Shown in pieces: positions 1 through 12,231 of a stretch of 64,000 bases of DNA. The stretch is from Paramacrobiotus metropolitanus (lineage: Eukaryota > Tardigrada > Eutardigrada > Parachela > Macrobiotidae), in NCBI RefSeq assembly GCF_019649055.1, contig NW_026570338.1:186001-250000 (forward strand), read 5' to 3'. Below the pieces are notes generated by a model. It was given only the letters and a program-made list of their open reading frames with translations. It searched no databases and was not told the DNA's origin. Numbering within the stretch: the stretch's first letter is position 1; the number at the start of each line of letters is the position of its first letter. The position numbers and the translations under genes were made by a program.

Positions 1-958
1 TTATGCACTGACCATAACAACTCAAATGCATACGGGCTTTTTGCAAGCTGGTTGGACATTAGTATGTACATGGAGATTGGAGACCATGACAGTTTCGATC
101 CCAGCTTTCGAATCTGCAGTCATCTAATCAGCCTCTTTTTGATTTTCCTGAAAAGCCGCGCTAAAGCAGACAATGTTCCGGCATCATTTTGCTGACCGCT
201 GAGCAATCACAATAATAATAAAATTCATATCACTGCGTTGCTTCAGATGTATATGCAGTTGATTTTTGTAAAATAACTGGCGACACCAAACTCGATCGTC
301 GGCAATTCAATGAAAGTTTTATTTTCGCATAAAACATGCTTGTCGCGGTTGTAATTGTTTTTTACTGTCTTATGTCGGGTTTGTAGTCAGGAACTTACAG
401 TATATAATCCCCAACCCGTACAACCAAGCTAGATTTTAGCAGAAATTCATATTATTGCCTGCAGTGATTAGTCGACCAGCTATATGGCTAGTACCTGTCT
501 ATAATGCTTAATTAGTGGCTTTTGCGAAAATGTTAACCGAAAAATAAAACTATTATTTTTAATACTCTTTGGCCGGTTAATCGCGGTTATCTACAAACAA
601 AATAATATAAGGGCAGAAAACTTCGACAATGATACCGTAGTTTTGTCCCGAGTTCGAACTACTCCTACTTAACAGCGCAAGGAAATCTTCGTCGTCTGAT
701 TCAACGGAATGGAATGGGAGTTTATCGAAAATTCTTATCCACATCAACAACAAAAGATGCAATGGTCTGCATGCTGCCGACAAAATATTTTACTTTTAAA
801 TTTCTGCAGTTACCCAACCGCAAGCAATGCAGCTGCAACAGGCAAAAGGTGACAGAAGTACGTAATAAAATAATGAACTTTTTTTTTCTAAACGTCTAAG
901 TTAGAATATCTTATGGATTAACTTAGAATCAATAATTATATGGATTCTTTGATAAATT
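1..958. other. Non-coding 3' flank of the cotransporter gene
   Basis: No supported gene in this AT-rich stretch. Short open frames on either strand carry no recognisable domain or splice-linked continuation. It lies downstream of the stop codon of the minus-strand cotransporter and probably includes its 3' UTR. Confidence 0.5.
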
Positions 959-3900
959 TTAACAATAATAAGTGAGCACATTTTCCTGAGTGCCGCGAAC
1001 GAGAAGAGTCGGCGGGAGGTCAGCGGTGAGGGTCTCCAGGGTGGCCATGTACAAGGGCGCTGTTTGGTCCTTCTTGGGAAGCGGCAATGTCACCACGTTC
1101 AAGGCCGACTTGGCTGAGTGCTCCAGGAGCAAATCGCGTAGACTGTATTACAGCGCATGTATATTAGATAACAGCTGGATAACTCCTGTTATTTTTGCAA
1201 CGATACGCGAGCCGTGCGAACGTGCACGCATAAGTACTTTATACTGTAGATATGTGAAATTGTCAATGAGCACTCACCGTATATGTCGCTTGGTTTTTTC
1301 CTTAAGGTCAACCATGCTGAAGTGCTTATTGAGAGGATCTCGGCGGTCATGGATAATGCTGTGGACGCTCTTCCTTCTTTCACGTGTGTTCTCTTCGATT
1401 ATCTTCTGGAACCACTGCATACTGTAACGGCAAACGTACCGTATTTACTCAGTATTAATTTTACCCCATGATTAACTTATTTCTTATCCCTTTTAAAGTT
1501 ATTCTTTATATTATGAACTATTGCCAGGTATTTACACGGCCGGCATATTGTGTTACACTGTCTAACATAATCTACAGTATGTAGGTACTCAAGTAAATCG
1601 CAGAGATAATAAATGATGGAACGTACTTAGCAGCACTTGGCGCAATGTCCAGATCCACCGGCACAACATCCAACGCTTCAATGCGGAACTTATCCAACAA
1701 TGCCCGCATATTGCTCTTAATTTGCTCCTCCGTGGGAGCTTCCGAAGCATCCTCCTTCGGCTTGGCCGGCAGGCAGAAGACCTTTAGCTTACAGCCGCGC
1801 CACGGCGACGACTGGGTTAACAGATACGGCAGCAGCAATCCCAACCCTAAGGTCAACGGTTTACGTGCATGACTACAAGCTCGCAGAACTACCGACGGCC
1901 AAAGGTCAGCGTGCACTCACCTCCGTCGTCGTACAGCCACCACACATGGATCTCCCCGAGAATGATTTTTTTCTTGCCAGCTTCAAAGCGCTTGGACAGC
2001 TCAATCCGGGCCAGCATCTCGGGATTCTTTACGTCTTTCACCTCCACCGTTACGTTGTCGATGGTGCGCTCGGCCGCTTTTCCGCTTCGATCCAGAACGT
2101 TGTCCTCTATGTTAAGAAAATAATTCCAGTAACTTCTTTAATAGGCAATAGCCATCAAAATAACAACAAATGGAGGCGCGAGCATACAATTTACAGTAAT
2201 AAATAAATTCCAATAAAATTAATGATAACTAAAGTAGTAAAAAATTAATTAATTTATTAAATTATTATAGCAGCTACATGATAAATTTAGTAAAATAATT
2301 TGAACAGTATAAAACGATTCCAGCCGGCGAAGATTATTTTTTTGTCAGCTGTACCGGTAGCCACCCGGGTCAAGGCGTTCTGCAGCACCAACTGGTCGAA
2401 ATTCACCGCTTCCGAGATGCCAAAGCCCTCTTTGGCGCACAAAATCATCACAGCCAGCCGGTTCTCGAAGGCACTGCGGATCACCGAGACGTACTCTTCG
2501 GTCAGCCCTTCCGCGTACTTCGTCGCCCACTGCCGGTAGTATCCCATGAAGAGGATATTCGGCTTCATCTTGCCCAACCCCGATGTCTGGATCAGCGCTT
2601 TAGCGCCGTCCGCGAAACTCGCCGCCACGATACTATCGTAGAAGGACTTGACGTGGGTACGCCGCAGCCATTTGTAGGTTTCCTGCTGCACCGTGCGGCG
2701 CTGTTGCGGGGATTCATCCTACAAATAATAAGCATCACGGAAGCTGCCTACAGAATCGATGCATCGGTGCGTACGATTAAGACGTGACCGCAGATTAGAA
2801 GTCCGGTAGAATGGCAGATACTGTTGGCGAAGTACACCAGCGCCGGCCGCACGGGCGGCAGTCCGGTCAGCGCCAGGATCTGCGGACGGTAGTTCTTGAT
2901 GTGTTCCTGGACGTGGAGGAGTTTTAGGGCGTCCACCAGGGCGTTGCGGAAGATACCGGCTTCTAAGGAGGTTCCCCAGTTGGCCGCTGGTTTTAGGTAA
3001 TACACGCAGATCCATACAATCACTGCAATCGTATGCGAGACAGGTATTTAATAATAAGTTTCCAGCATTTAATTGCAGACGGGCTGAAAATTATTTAAAT
3101 TAAACATAGCCTAGAAACGCTTTAAATCAAGTAGGACATTTTTCGCCCTCGCGAATACCGATTAAGGCAATGGATAAAATGGCCGATATCCAGTGAATGA
3201 GGAACATGATGACCAAGCAGGCGATGCCGGTAGCCAGACTGAGCCACAGATTGTAATATTTAAACGTGGGTCGCCAGCCTAAACAGTTCTGTAAATTTAT
3301 CAAGACTGCTAATATCAGTACGTATATTTACGGCAAAACAGAATCGGAGGATACCTGGTTGTCGTGAGAAGGATGCATTAAACGTGGCATAATTGACCAG
3401 TGCGTAAGTCAGTAGGAAGAAATTGGACACAATCGCTGAGATAAAGTTCAGATCCGCTGCAACATGTTAGTACATTAATAATTATACAAACACAAAGGAA
3501 TTATGATGAGAACAGATGCGGAGCGTACAAGGCATGAGGAAAGCCACAGCAATCACCGTTCCCAGCGCGTACGCCCGGTACGGCTCATCATTACGGCCGT
3601 AACCTTTGGCGAAAAATTTAAAACCCGGGAGAATTTTATCCCGGCAGACAGCTTGGAAGATCTTTGGTGCAAAAACGATACATCCCAGGGAAGTACTCAG
3701 TGTCGCCGCAAAAATGCCGCACACGATAATCCACCGGAAGTGCGCCACAACCTGCATAATCTAAACGCAAAAAAATCAAATCGTCAAACTACCACAACAA
3801 GAAAAATTACAAAAAGCTTATTAAATGTGTATTTAAAATGCATGATTTGACTGCATTTAAACTGCAAATAGGCGCAATTATTCGTAAAATTACAGTAACC

Positions 3901-6900
3901 TTGTAGGTACATATAAAAATATACGTACATGTGTACATATACGAGCATACGCACATGTATTATATTCTATATAATTATGTACACAAATATTAACGAGAGA
4001 CGTAAATATTTGTGTATAACACACCAGCGTATGCTCGTACACTGTAAAGAGACGCAATCATTTGCAAAATTAACGTTGTACGTAAATAAGTAAACATGTG
4101 TACGTATATGTGTACAACTGCGTACGTAGATATACAGTATATATAGTTTATATGTACGGATGTGTTCATATACAGTACGTATATAGTCTATATATATATT
4201 TTTATTACGATACATTTGTTGCGCAAACTTGTAACAGTTATAATATATTTACTTACATCGTAGTTGTCAATGTTTCCTTCTGTACAAGTCGCGCTCGCTT
4301 CGCACGGGAAATGCGGACTGGAGTGGTTGAGATAGATCAAATCCGAGATATTGCCACTGGCGTGACGTAGCGTCACCGCCACCGTAGGCCAGCCCACAAA
4401 AATATAGCTAATAGACGTAAAGATAATGGCATAAATGGTGCCCTTGGGAATGGCGCCCGAGGGATCGCGCAGATCCCCGGTGATGGAGGTGCCGGCCAGG
4501 ATGCCGGTCACCGAGGGGAAGAACACCCCGAAGACGCTCATGAACGTCTCGTTCTTCTGGAATGCCGGTTTGAAGTTGTCGGCGAACAGCTGACTGGACG
4601 GCCCGACAAAGCCCCGCGCCCGTTCGGCATCGTTGGGCGGGATCCAGCAGCCGATGAAGATGTTGAGGATGGCGGCTAGAAGAATGACGAAGAAGACCGA
4701 TTGCAGCTGCAATAATAAATACAATCTGCATATAGGATACGACGCACTTTCACCCCTTTTTACTGCTTTTTGACGCTTTCTGGATAGAAGTGTATTGTGT
4801 CTGTACGAGTATGTTTGTACAACTTTTTATTATGAGGCCCAGCAGAATAGTGTGAAAATCAGTGTATAAATAAAAATATTTTATGCGGATATTTAACTGG
4901 TAAAACAGGTAAATTTTACCTTGCAACGTGCTCTCACACCCAGAAAATGTAAGGTACTTCCGCGTTAAAAAAATTCGTAAAATTTATGAAATAAATTATA
5001 TATGTACATTACTAAATTTTATAAATAAAGTTAAAACAAGAAAAAAAAAGCAAATGTTGCAAAAATACTGTATATATTTTGCTACCATCAGAATATTACG
5101 CTGTTTTAAAAAATGTTAAGATGTCTGCATTCTCGCGATCGGCACACAGACGGCCAAGTTGCCAACCACAAAAATTGTTATAATTTACTTTGGAAGCCAG
5201 CTCCATTCCGCAAAATGTAAACAGTGTCAGAGCAATCAGCGCGATCACACCGATAATCCGCATATCATTAGCCCGGTCCACCATGTACAGGCCGTTCTCC
5301 TGCGCAAATATTTGCATCGAGCAATTTTTATACATGCAGAATTCATGCGTCCGCAGGGATTTTACTGCGTGCTACGTCGGTGTACGTACGCCCAGCAGGT
5401 TAGCGACCGTCTCCGCGAATCCCTGCAGATTCAGCGAGACATTGACGGTGTTGGCCAATGTGAAAATAATTCCTTCAAAAAAAAGCAATTTTTTCTTATA
5501 AACATTATTATGATTGTGTTTTCTTCATTTAAAACATGTTTACCAATGGCGGTGCCGAATTCCGGGCCTAAACTCCTGGAAATCATATAATACGTTCCAC
5601 CACCTACATGCAGACGTCACGTGTATCAGTTTCGGCAGATGTAGTGACAGACTGATTTTAACGCAGGATTAATTTCCGTTGTGAAGATGTGCATTTTTAC
5701 TTCCGATTTCTCCGTTAGTGCTGATGGCTGACGTGGACAGGGACGTCAGAATGGCGATAGTCGAGCCGATTAGCACGATCACGAGGAATAATCCTAAGGA
5801 AAACACGCCAAGACATATACAGCGTTTTAAGATGCCTCGTGCAAACAGTAAATCGCGGATATTTTTAATGGCTTTACGATGATATTGGCTACTGTGGCAA
5901 AACACGGTAAAACATACAAATTATATTTGTGCTCAGTGCTCACCCATGCCGGCTTGTGCGTTCATCCATGCGATCCGCAGAAAGAGCATGACACCCCATA
6001 AATTCAAAATGGACCATAACTGCCGAATAAACACATAAACATGTAACGACCGCCGATAAACGGGCAAAACCGGCGCTGCAAACTGCATGATCATATTCCG
6101 ATACGTACAAAAACACCGCGTATCCATCCGAGTTGGCCCCGTTTCTTGGCGGCCACCGGCGCCGACTCGGCTTCTTCCGGTTTTACCTACGTATACAAAG
6201 TTTACCAAATTTCTGCACAAAATTGTTTTGGGTCTTTAATTTTCATACAAAAGTGTTTGACGGTTTCCGTGCATTGATGCAATTTACAGTGGACTGCAAA
6301 ATGGTGTTGCACTTATGTAACTGTAACCACAAACGCGCGAAACCAGACACTTTTCTGTATCTAACAGGCAAATTGGGAACTGACCATCGGTCTGCTGGTA
6401 TTAACAAATGCACGGTTGCACCTTGCGCTTGTCCCAACGAAAACCATCACCCGATATCTCAAACGAAAGAGAAAAAATTTCAAGAATTTTGATACCAAAC
6501 AAGTTGTTCTTTATGAGATCTAACAGAAAATCGACACTCCTAATTAGTGTCTCGTAGACATAGCATAGGATGTGAATCCACGGTTTGGTTCCAGTTTTTC
6601 AACAGAAATCGTATGCTTTGTCTACGACAAGCTAAATGGCTTGATTTTCTCTTAGATCTCATAAAGGATGACCTGTTTGGTATCGAAATTCTTTAAATTT
6701 TTTTTCTTTCGTTTGAGATATCGGTTGATGGTTTTCGTCGGGAAAGAGCAAGCGGTGCAAGTGTTCAAATTCTTGCGCGTTTCCTGTTTAGTGGTCATTT
6801 GGTCCTGGCCAATCACATTAATTGGTAATTTGGGCGTGGGCCGAATGTAATAGGTTTTTGCAGTCCACTGTACAAGTATCATGTACCGCATTTATCGAAT

Positions 6901-9900
6901 TATCAGCTCTCCCAAAATACAGGCTCCCTTATAACTGAAGCTCACTCCAGGAGGCGTTCAAGTACTGATGACCCAAGTAATAAAACTAGTGATTTAAGCT
7001 TTTGGAGCTGCTTTACACTAAGGCTCACCTCGCCGCTGATGAGCTCCTCGATCGTAGGCCGCACCCGGGTGGTGTGGAGCTGGTCGTAGTTGACGACGGT
7101 GGGGATGGCCTCGGTGGGGTCGAAGCCGATACTGATCTTGCGCGTGCGCACCTCCCCATCGCCGACGGTGCTGACACGGTGATTGGTAATGGTCGGTAAC
7201 GGACCCAGATCGTCCGTCTCGGCTTCCTACGCAATGTAGGACGAACAAAAAATGGAAAGTGATCAGTAGGTCCGCGGGACAGACACTTAAAAATCAAATC
7301 ATCAAGCAGCATGCAACAGGAGCACATTCGGTTAGGATGAAGTGGCAGCAAGGCGTTCGAACAGCGAGCCGCTTGTTTATGCCATCATCAATCGGGGCAG
7401 TGTGCATTAAAACATATCCTTTATACGTAGCAGCAAAATACACTGCCACTGGGGTCACTTGCAGAAATTTCAGTGTCGAAACCTCGCAGCTTAAAGTTTA
7501 GATTCAGGACGTAATACAAAGTCATAAAACCAGCTGAAAAAATCTTAATAAACCCGAGACTTTTTTATGCTTAGGTTAGCTCGTAATCTTGGCACTCGTA
7601 TTCCTGTTTAACATACTAATAGCACTTGCAGTTTCCTTACTATCTATCGTTGCCTACGAAGATTACAACCAAAACTATCCCAGGCGATATACCCATTTGC
7701 GCTTATGCAAATATTTTCACCGAGAAACTGCCATCACGTGTAGTCTCGTACGTATTACGTGTGCTTTATTTGCCTCTTTCGATATTTAATTGCGACCTTT
7801 ACGGATTACTGCGCGCGGGAAAAGATGATAACGGATGTTATTTTAGCTGCTCTCATGATCGTGATGTACAGTGAACGACGGGAAGGTGCGTCAATGGTAG
7901 ATGGTCAAATTACTTTCTCCCTGACATATTTGCACACCGAGAATGTTGACAACATACGTTTATGACAGGCAGTTACCGCTACGGATCAAACCGTAACCAA
8001 CCCGTGAAACTTTACCGGGATAAAACTGCTGACAGCAATGGTTTAAGGTGTAATCAATGCGCATTACCTGCATTACGCGCATCAAACAGTATTGTTTTGC
8101 TAAGCCTAAAACTACAGTGAGTATTACTGGCCCTTTTTACACAAGATTGTACTCCCCATTTCCCTCCTTCGAAAAAGCTAAAAACGGACGTGTGAATACC
8201 CAAAGCTGTTCTGATAAAAGCCATTCTCCTGCACTCCATACTTGCACATAAACAAGTGAGAATGTTAAAGCATTTTCCAATGATTATTTATTTTCGGAAA
8301 GAAACTTACTACAACGACGAGAGTTTCGGTCCACTTGCTTTTTGGTATTCACAAATTTTTAACCTGGTCGCCGTTTCATTAGACAGCAGGTGTAGGCTAC
8401 ATACAGACTGTATACAATACAACCGTACAACTGTTGCAGCCACCTGTCACTGGTATCCCGTAGTCGACAGCTACCGAAAGCGGTTATTACATCTGCAATA
8501 CTACGTAGTACTAATATTTTACGGAAGCTTAGGTTCGATGGCACATTCGCTCATTCTTAGAACAAACCTTTAATAAAATTCACACCTTTCTAAGACTTTT
8601 GAGCAAATGTTGTAAATATTTAGAAATATAACCTGCGAACCAAAACCATATATAGACTCCAGTGTGTCACAATATCTGGCTGTCATAAAATCATCTGGCT
8701 GAAAAATATCATAAAACAAAGCAGAAAAGTGCTTAGGAGTTGGGAATGCGCAAAAGTGAAAGTTTTCGCGCATGTACACGACTTGGTACATGTACTGCAC
8801 TTTCACTTATAGCGTAACTATCGTCCCACAATCGGCAACTTAGTTGAAAGTGAAGGACTTTTATGTAAGTATTATAAAATAGTCCCCCTTAAATGAACAG
8901 AAAATACATTACTTTCGCAGTATCACTGTTACCTGAAATGTAAAGGGGGCTGAGATACGATATATTATGCCGGTAGGCCGGGGTGTGCTGCGCTCATGCC
9001 GCTTCGCGCTATAATTATCCTCACTCCCCATCGTAGCATAGAAACAGACAGATGTGCCAAGTTACGTATGAACATTAAAATCACAGGCATTAATCCTTGG
9101 GTAAATTAACGACTGTACTAATATCCCCGATGCGTATAACCCTGACTGACTCCAATCCGGGAATGATTATTTATACTTTGTACATCCTACGATTATTGAT
9201 TCGTTGTAACACGAAAGCAAAAATCAGCGTCTTCGATTAACCAAGAAAATGCTGGCTTATACTGAGTTATACTGAATGAAAAAGATGCATACTTCTCAAA
9301 AACACTCTTAAAACTGACAAGTTGTCAAGAGCGTGCTTCTTTCTTGTAGGATGTTACGGTTACACAACATTCCGGCATATTATTTGCCATTGACCATGGA
9401 CTCCTGCTTAATGCTCATTTTTTGATGGCGCGGGCGGTTTTTCCGTAGCGTATCTGTCGACATTTCAAGTGGGCCGCATAGTTTCGCAGACGCCTTCGTT
9501 TAGCACGGCGTATTTGTACAACACACACCATGACACTTTTGGCTTACTCAGCCTGAAAACTAGCCGGCAACGACAGTAGCCGGCCTTGTCCCGCTGCGAC
9601 AATTGCCACACATTAAAACAAATTCCAAACCTCGATTTCGTTGTGAAAATTCTGCTACATTTTAAAAACCATTGACCAATGACAATACTACAAAAGTGTC
9701 TGTATAGATTTCGAAAGAAATTCTTGAAGAAGAAATATCTCGCTTACCGTATCGTTTTCCATGATATCGAACGTGACTTCACTCTTCACCGGCTCTCCGC
9801 GTTCCTCCTGGCGTTCTTCTTTCCGAGCTTCATCGCGGCGTTCGGAGAGCCGGTCTACCGCTTGCAGATGCGAGGCCGCCTGCATATGAATGGAGACTTT

Positions 9901-10083
9901 CGGGGAGCGAATGGGCGTCCGCCGCACCCCGTTGGGAATGGCCTCGGCGATGCGATGCGCACTGAGCGCCATGGCCTCCGAATCCGTCCAGGGCCGGGCG
10001 GCGTGACCCCGTGCGGCCTGTTTCGGCGACGGAACCGGTGTGATTTTGAGCGTGGCATCCATTTGTCGGATTACGAAGTGCAA
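959..10083 (-). CDS. NKCC: Na-K-Cl / Na-Cl cotransporter (SLC12 family, NKCC/NCC type)
   Basis: Electroneutral cation-chloride cotransporter of the plasma membrane, about a dozen or more exons. Seen: exon 1 at 9748-10083 (start at 10083, or Met at 10062); exon 2 at 7029-7226 with an N-terminal segment ending RPTIEELISGE, resembling the SPAK/OSR1-phosphorylated region; exon 3 at 6109-6186; exon 4 at 5944-6019 with NLWGVMLFLRIAW (TM1); exon 5 at 5701-5793 with LSTSAISTNG; exon 6 at 5544-5603 with YYMISRSLGPEFG; exon 7 from 5472 with QGFAETVANLLG; exon 8 at 5189-5299; 4262-4708 with TGILAGTSITGDL; 3483-3757 with APKIFQAVC. The cytosolic tail follows at 2290-3010, then IHVWWLYDDGG near 1920 (family motif DVWWLFDDGG) and the end LLVRGTQENVLTYYC at 959-1005. 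Phases of the exons I traced join in frame. I see no RFxV kinase-docking motif in the exons read. The 2.5-kb intron 7227-9747 holds no other gene. NKCC versus NCC is not decided. Confidence 0.93.
3895..4215. repeat. Alternating purine-pyrimidine simple-sequence tract
   Basis: About 320 bp inside a cotransporter intron, dominated by short TA, TG/CA and CG steps (tacgtata, gtacatata, tatatata). It is low complexity and rich in small GTAC palindromes. It explains the open but meaningless frames here on both strands. Confidence 0.6.
6287..6870. mobile_element. Palindromic Tc1/mariner-type MITE (584 bp)
   Basis: The ends are perfect inverted copies of CAGTGGACTGCAAAA (6287-6301 and 6856-6870), flanked on both sides by TA (6285-6286, 6871-6872), the Tc1/mariner target duplication. 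The arms stay inverted-repeat related almost to the centre near 6595. For example 6453-6522 and the reverse complement of 6655-6725 share ATATCTCAAACGAAAGA, GATACCAAACA and TTATGAGATCTAA. There is no transposase, so it is non-autonomous. It sits in the intron between exons 2 and 3 of the cotransporter gene. Arm divergence shows it is not a very recent insertion. Confidence 0.85.
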
Positions 10084-10967
10084 TCCGAATATGCATACCC
10101 GATAGTTTCGCGAATTGTTGTGCTTGCGATCAAGAATACAGCAGCTTGAAAGTTGATAATAAGCTGCTTTACAAGAACGCGGATCTGAAGCTAAATGAAA
10201 GTTTTTGATGAGGTGATACTGTGCAGCATGCAGCAGGATGGTAATGTCTTGAAAGATTGATCGTGGTCGGCAAGAACGACTGCTCTTTATGGCCCTCGCC
10301 GCAGGACACCTTCTTGTGTCTACTGTCTACTAATATGGCTTTATGGCGCGGGTTTTCTTCATGTGGAACGTATAGCTGGTTGTTTTATTTCGGAGATATA
10401 AAAGCGTCCAAGAATACTCTTCTGTCATACATCATTCTAGAATACTTGCACAATAAAACGATTTGTTAATAGCAGACGAATAAAGTTACTGCATGCTGTA
10501 CATTATTCATAGTGTTACTTCATGCTGCATAGTTAGACAGTAGATACAGAAAGCAAAACGAAGTAGCGATACTTGAGCTACACAAGCGGCATAATATACA
10601 TGTAAGTCTACAAATCCGTATGTCCAGCTAGCTAATCTGTCTCCCGGCAATCATCATTTGGCTGCTCTTTAGACAGGAAATCCGGAGTCGTTCATTAAGC
10701 ACCCTTTGTCAGGAATAATGGAGGCAAAAAGCCGGTTTTTAATTAAGGTGTGGTCAATCAAACTCCTTTCGATGCAGTTGTACTGGAGAACTTGGAAATC
10801 ATCTCGGAACTGCTGGATCAAGGAAAACCTACCAAGTCCTGTCTTGCAGGATTTTTAAGGGTGCGGTTATTAAACCCACGTAAAATTTAAACCAGCGCAA
10901 TTACTGGTTAGAAATTAATGTGTTTGGAAAATTCTCATTTTGGGAGGCGAACACTGTGTGCGGTCAA

Positions 10968-11012
10968 CCTCGATTCCCTCGATTCCCTCGATTCCTCGAT
11001 TCCCTCGATTCT
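10968..11012. repeat. CTCGATTCC tandem repeat
   Basis: About five head-to-tail copies of a 9-bp unit CTCGATTCC, one of them shortened to 8 bp, ending in CTGGATTC. It is a small minisatellite without a visible coding role. Confidence 0.85.
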
Positions 11013-11250
11013 GGATTCACTCTCGGAACAGGTGCTTCTCGTTTCTACCGCTGTCTAACATCTAACATGCAGATGCGGTGTTGCGATAGTATACTGTAAA
11101 TCTACGAAAACAATCGGCAGTTGTAAAAATCATTAGCAGAACACCGGGTACAAGTAGAGCGCTACAACATAGTCACATACCCTCGGAGTCCATACGGCCA
11201 CTCATGCATGATATTTCCAAACATAAAGTTTTTCATGTAAAGCCTGTTCA

Positions 11251-11354
11251 AGCTTGTCCCGTAATTTGTATCGCAAAGGTACAGCTACATCACGTAATTA
11301 GCTGGTCAAATACTTAATCTCTGTATTAGTGCGATAGAAATTACGGGACAAGCT
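11251..11354. repeat. 25-bp inverted repeat, possible hairpin
   Basis: AGCTTGTCCCGTAATTTGTA... at 11251-11275 is repeated inverted at 11330-11354 with one mismatch; the loop is about 54 bp. The arms are long and well matched for chance. It may be a foldback remnant or the ends of a very small MITE; no clear target duplication was found. Confidence 0.6.
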
Positions 11355-12231
11355 GGTGCGTACGTCATTTTCTCAACGGCGCGAAACATAATGTCCCAAA
11401 AATAACGGGATTTTCTTTTGCAGTAAAATCTCTGCGAACACATCCAAATAATCCCATGCGCTGCACCAATAATTATCAAGCAAACAGCCTGTAACGGCAG
11501 AGTTATTCCTTGGCACATAAATGCTGACAGCATGCACTGATGACACTCCTGTCGTTCGTCGCGATATTTAGATTGTTATTGTTATTATTACACGAGTACA
11601 TTCATTTTAATTGTTGCTTTGGCTTCATGATAAATTTCGTTAGAGTAATTGGTTGTGCACAGGCTTAATACGTACTTTCAATTAAAGGCTTTAATTTTTC
11701 CTTTGACAGACACATTTTATCAGCGGTAATAATGTCACCGCAAGTTCGTATTACTGTATCATCCCCGGCCATGTTAAACCATGGCGCTAAAGTGTTGTAC
11801 TTACGTTAGTACTTTCCGTGCAGTTCGCGATTCTGTATGCATGTCGTAAGCAAATTCAGCTCGGATAAATCAGCAGTATCTTAATTAACTGTCATCGATT
11901 ACCGGGCATATTTCGGTTATTATAAGGATAATAACGTGGCGAGCGTAATAAGCTGCTAGCTCACGTAACGCCACAGATAACCTTTGCGATGCACGCATTT
12001 GTAATTGAAGTACTTATCGGGCCTTATCACCACCAGCAAGCCATGCTTTCATTAATGACTAGATAGTACATACACTAACGCGGAAGCACCTTATCAGCGG
12101 AGAACAATATGTCCATTTCAACAAACATTTGGCTTCGTTGCTCAATGAACGTTTCCGCACAAACTGTTCATCTACAGTGTTTGTGCAGAGTTCGTTCTTG
12201 TTGCCGGCAAGGCGCTGTATAATACGCTACC

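Larger units (their letters stand above)
10084..12231. other. Intergenic region with small repeats, no gene
   Basis: About 2.1 kb between the divergent cotransporter (minus) and membrane-protein (plus) genes, so it should hold both promoters. It contains a CTCGATTCC minisatellite and a 25-bp inverted repeat (listed separately). A 75-codon frame near 11306-11533 has a hydrophobic stretch but no other support. Confidence 0.55.

Noticed and set aside
990-1427. 145-codon plus-strand frame
   Set aside because: It lies antisense to the C-terminal exons of the cotransporter and is a shadow of them; no domain or start context.
5090-5165. Possible extra cotransporter exon on the minus strand
   Set aside because: The exon ending MELASK joins directly in family order to LQSVFFVILLAAIL at about 4708; the sequence between does not fit the family.
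10968-11012. CRISPR-like repeat array
   Set aside because: The units are contiguous 9-mers without spacers in a eukaryotic intergenic region; a minisatellite.
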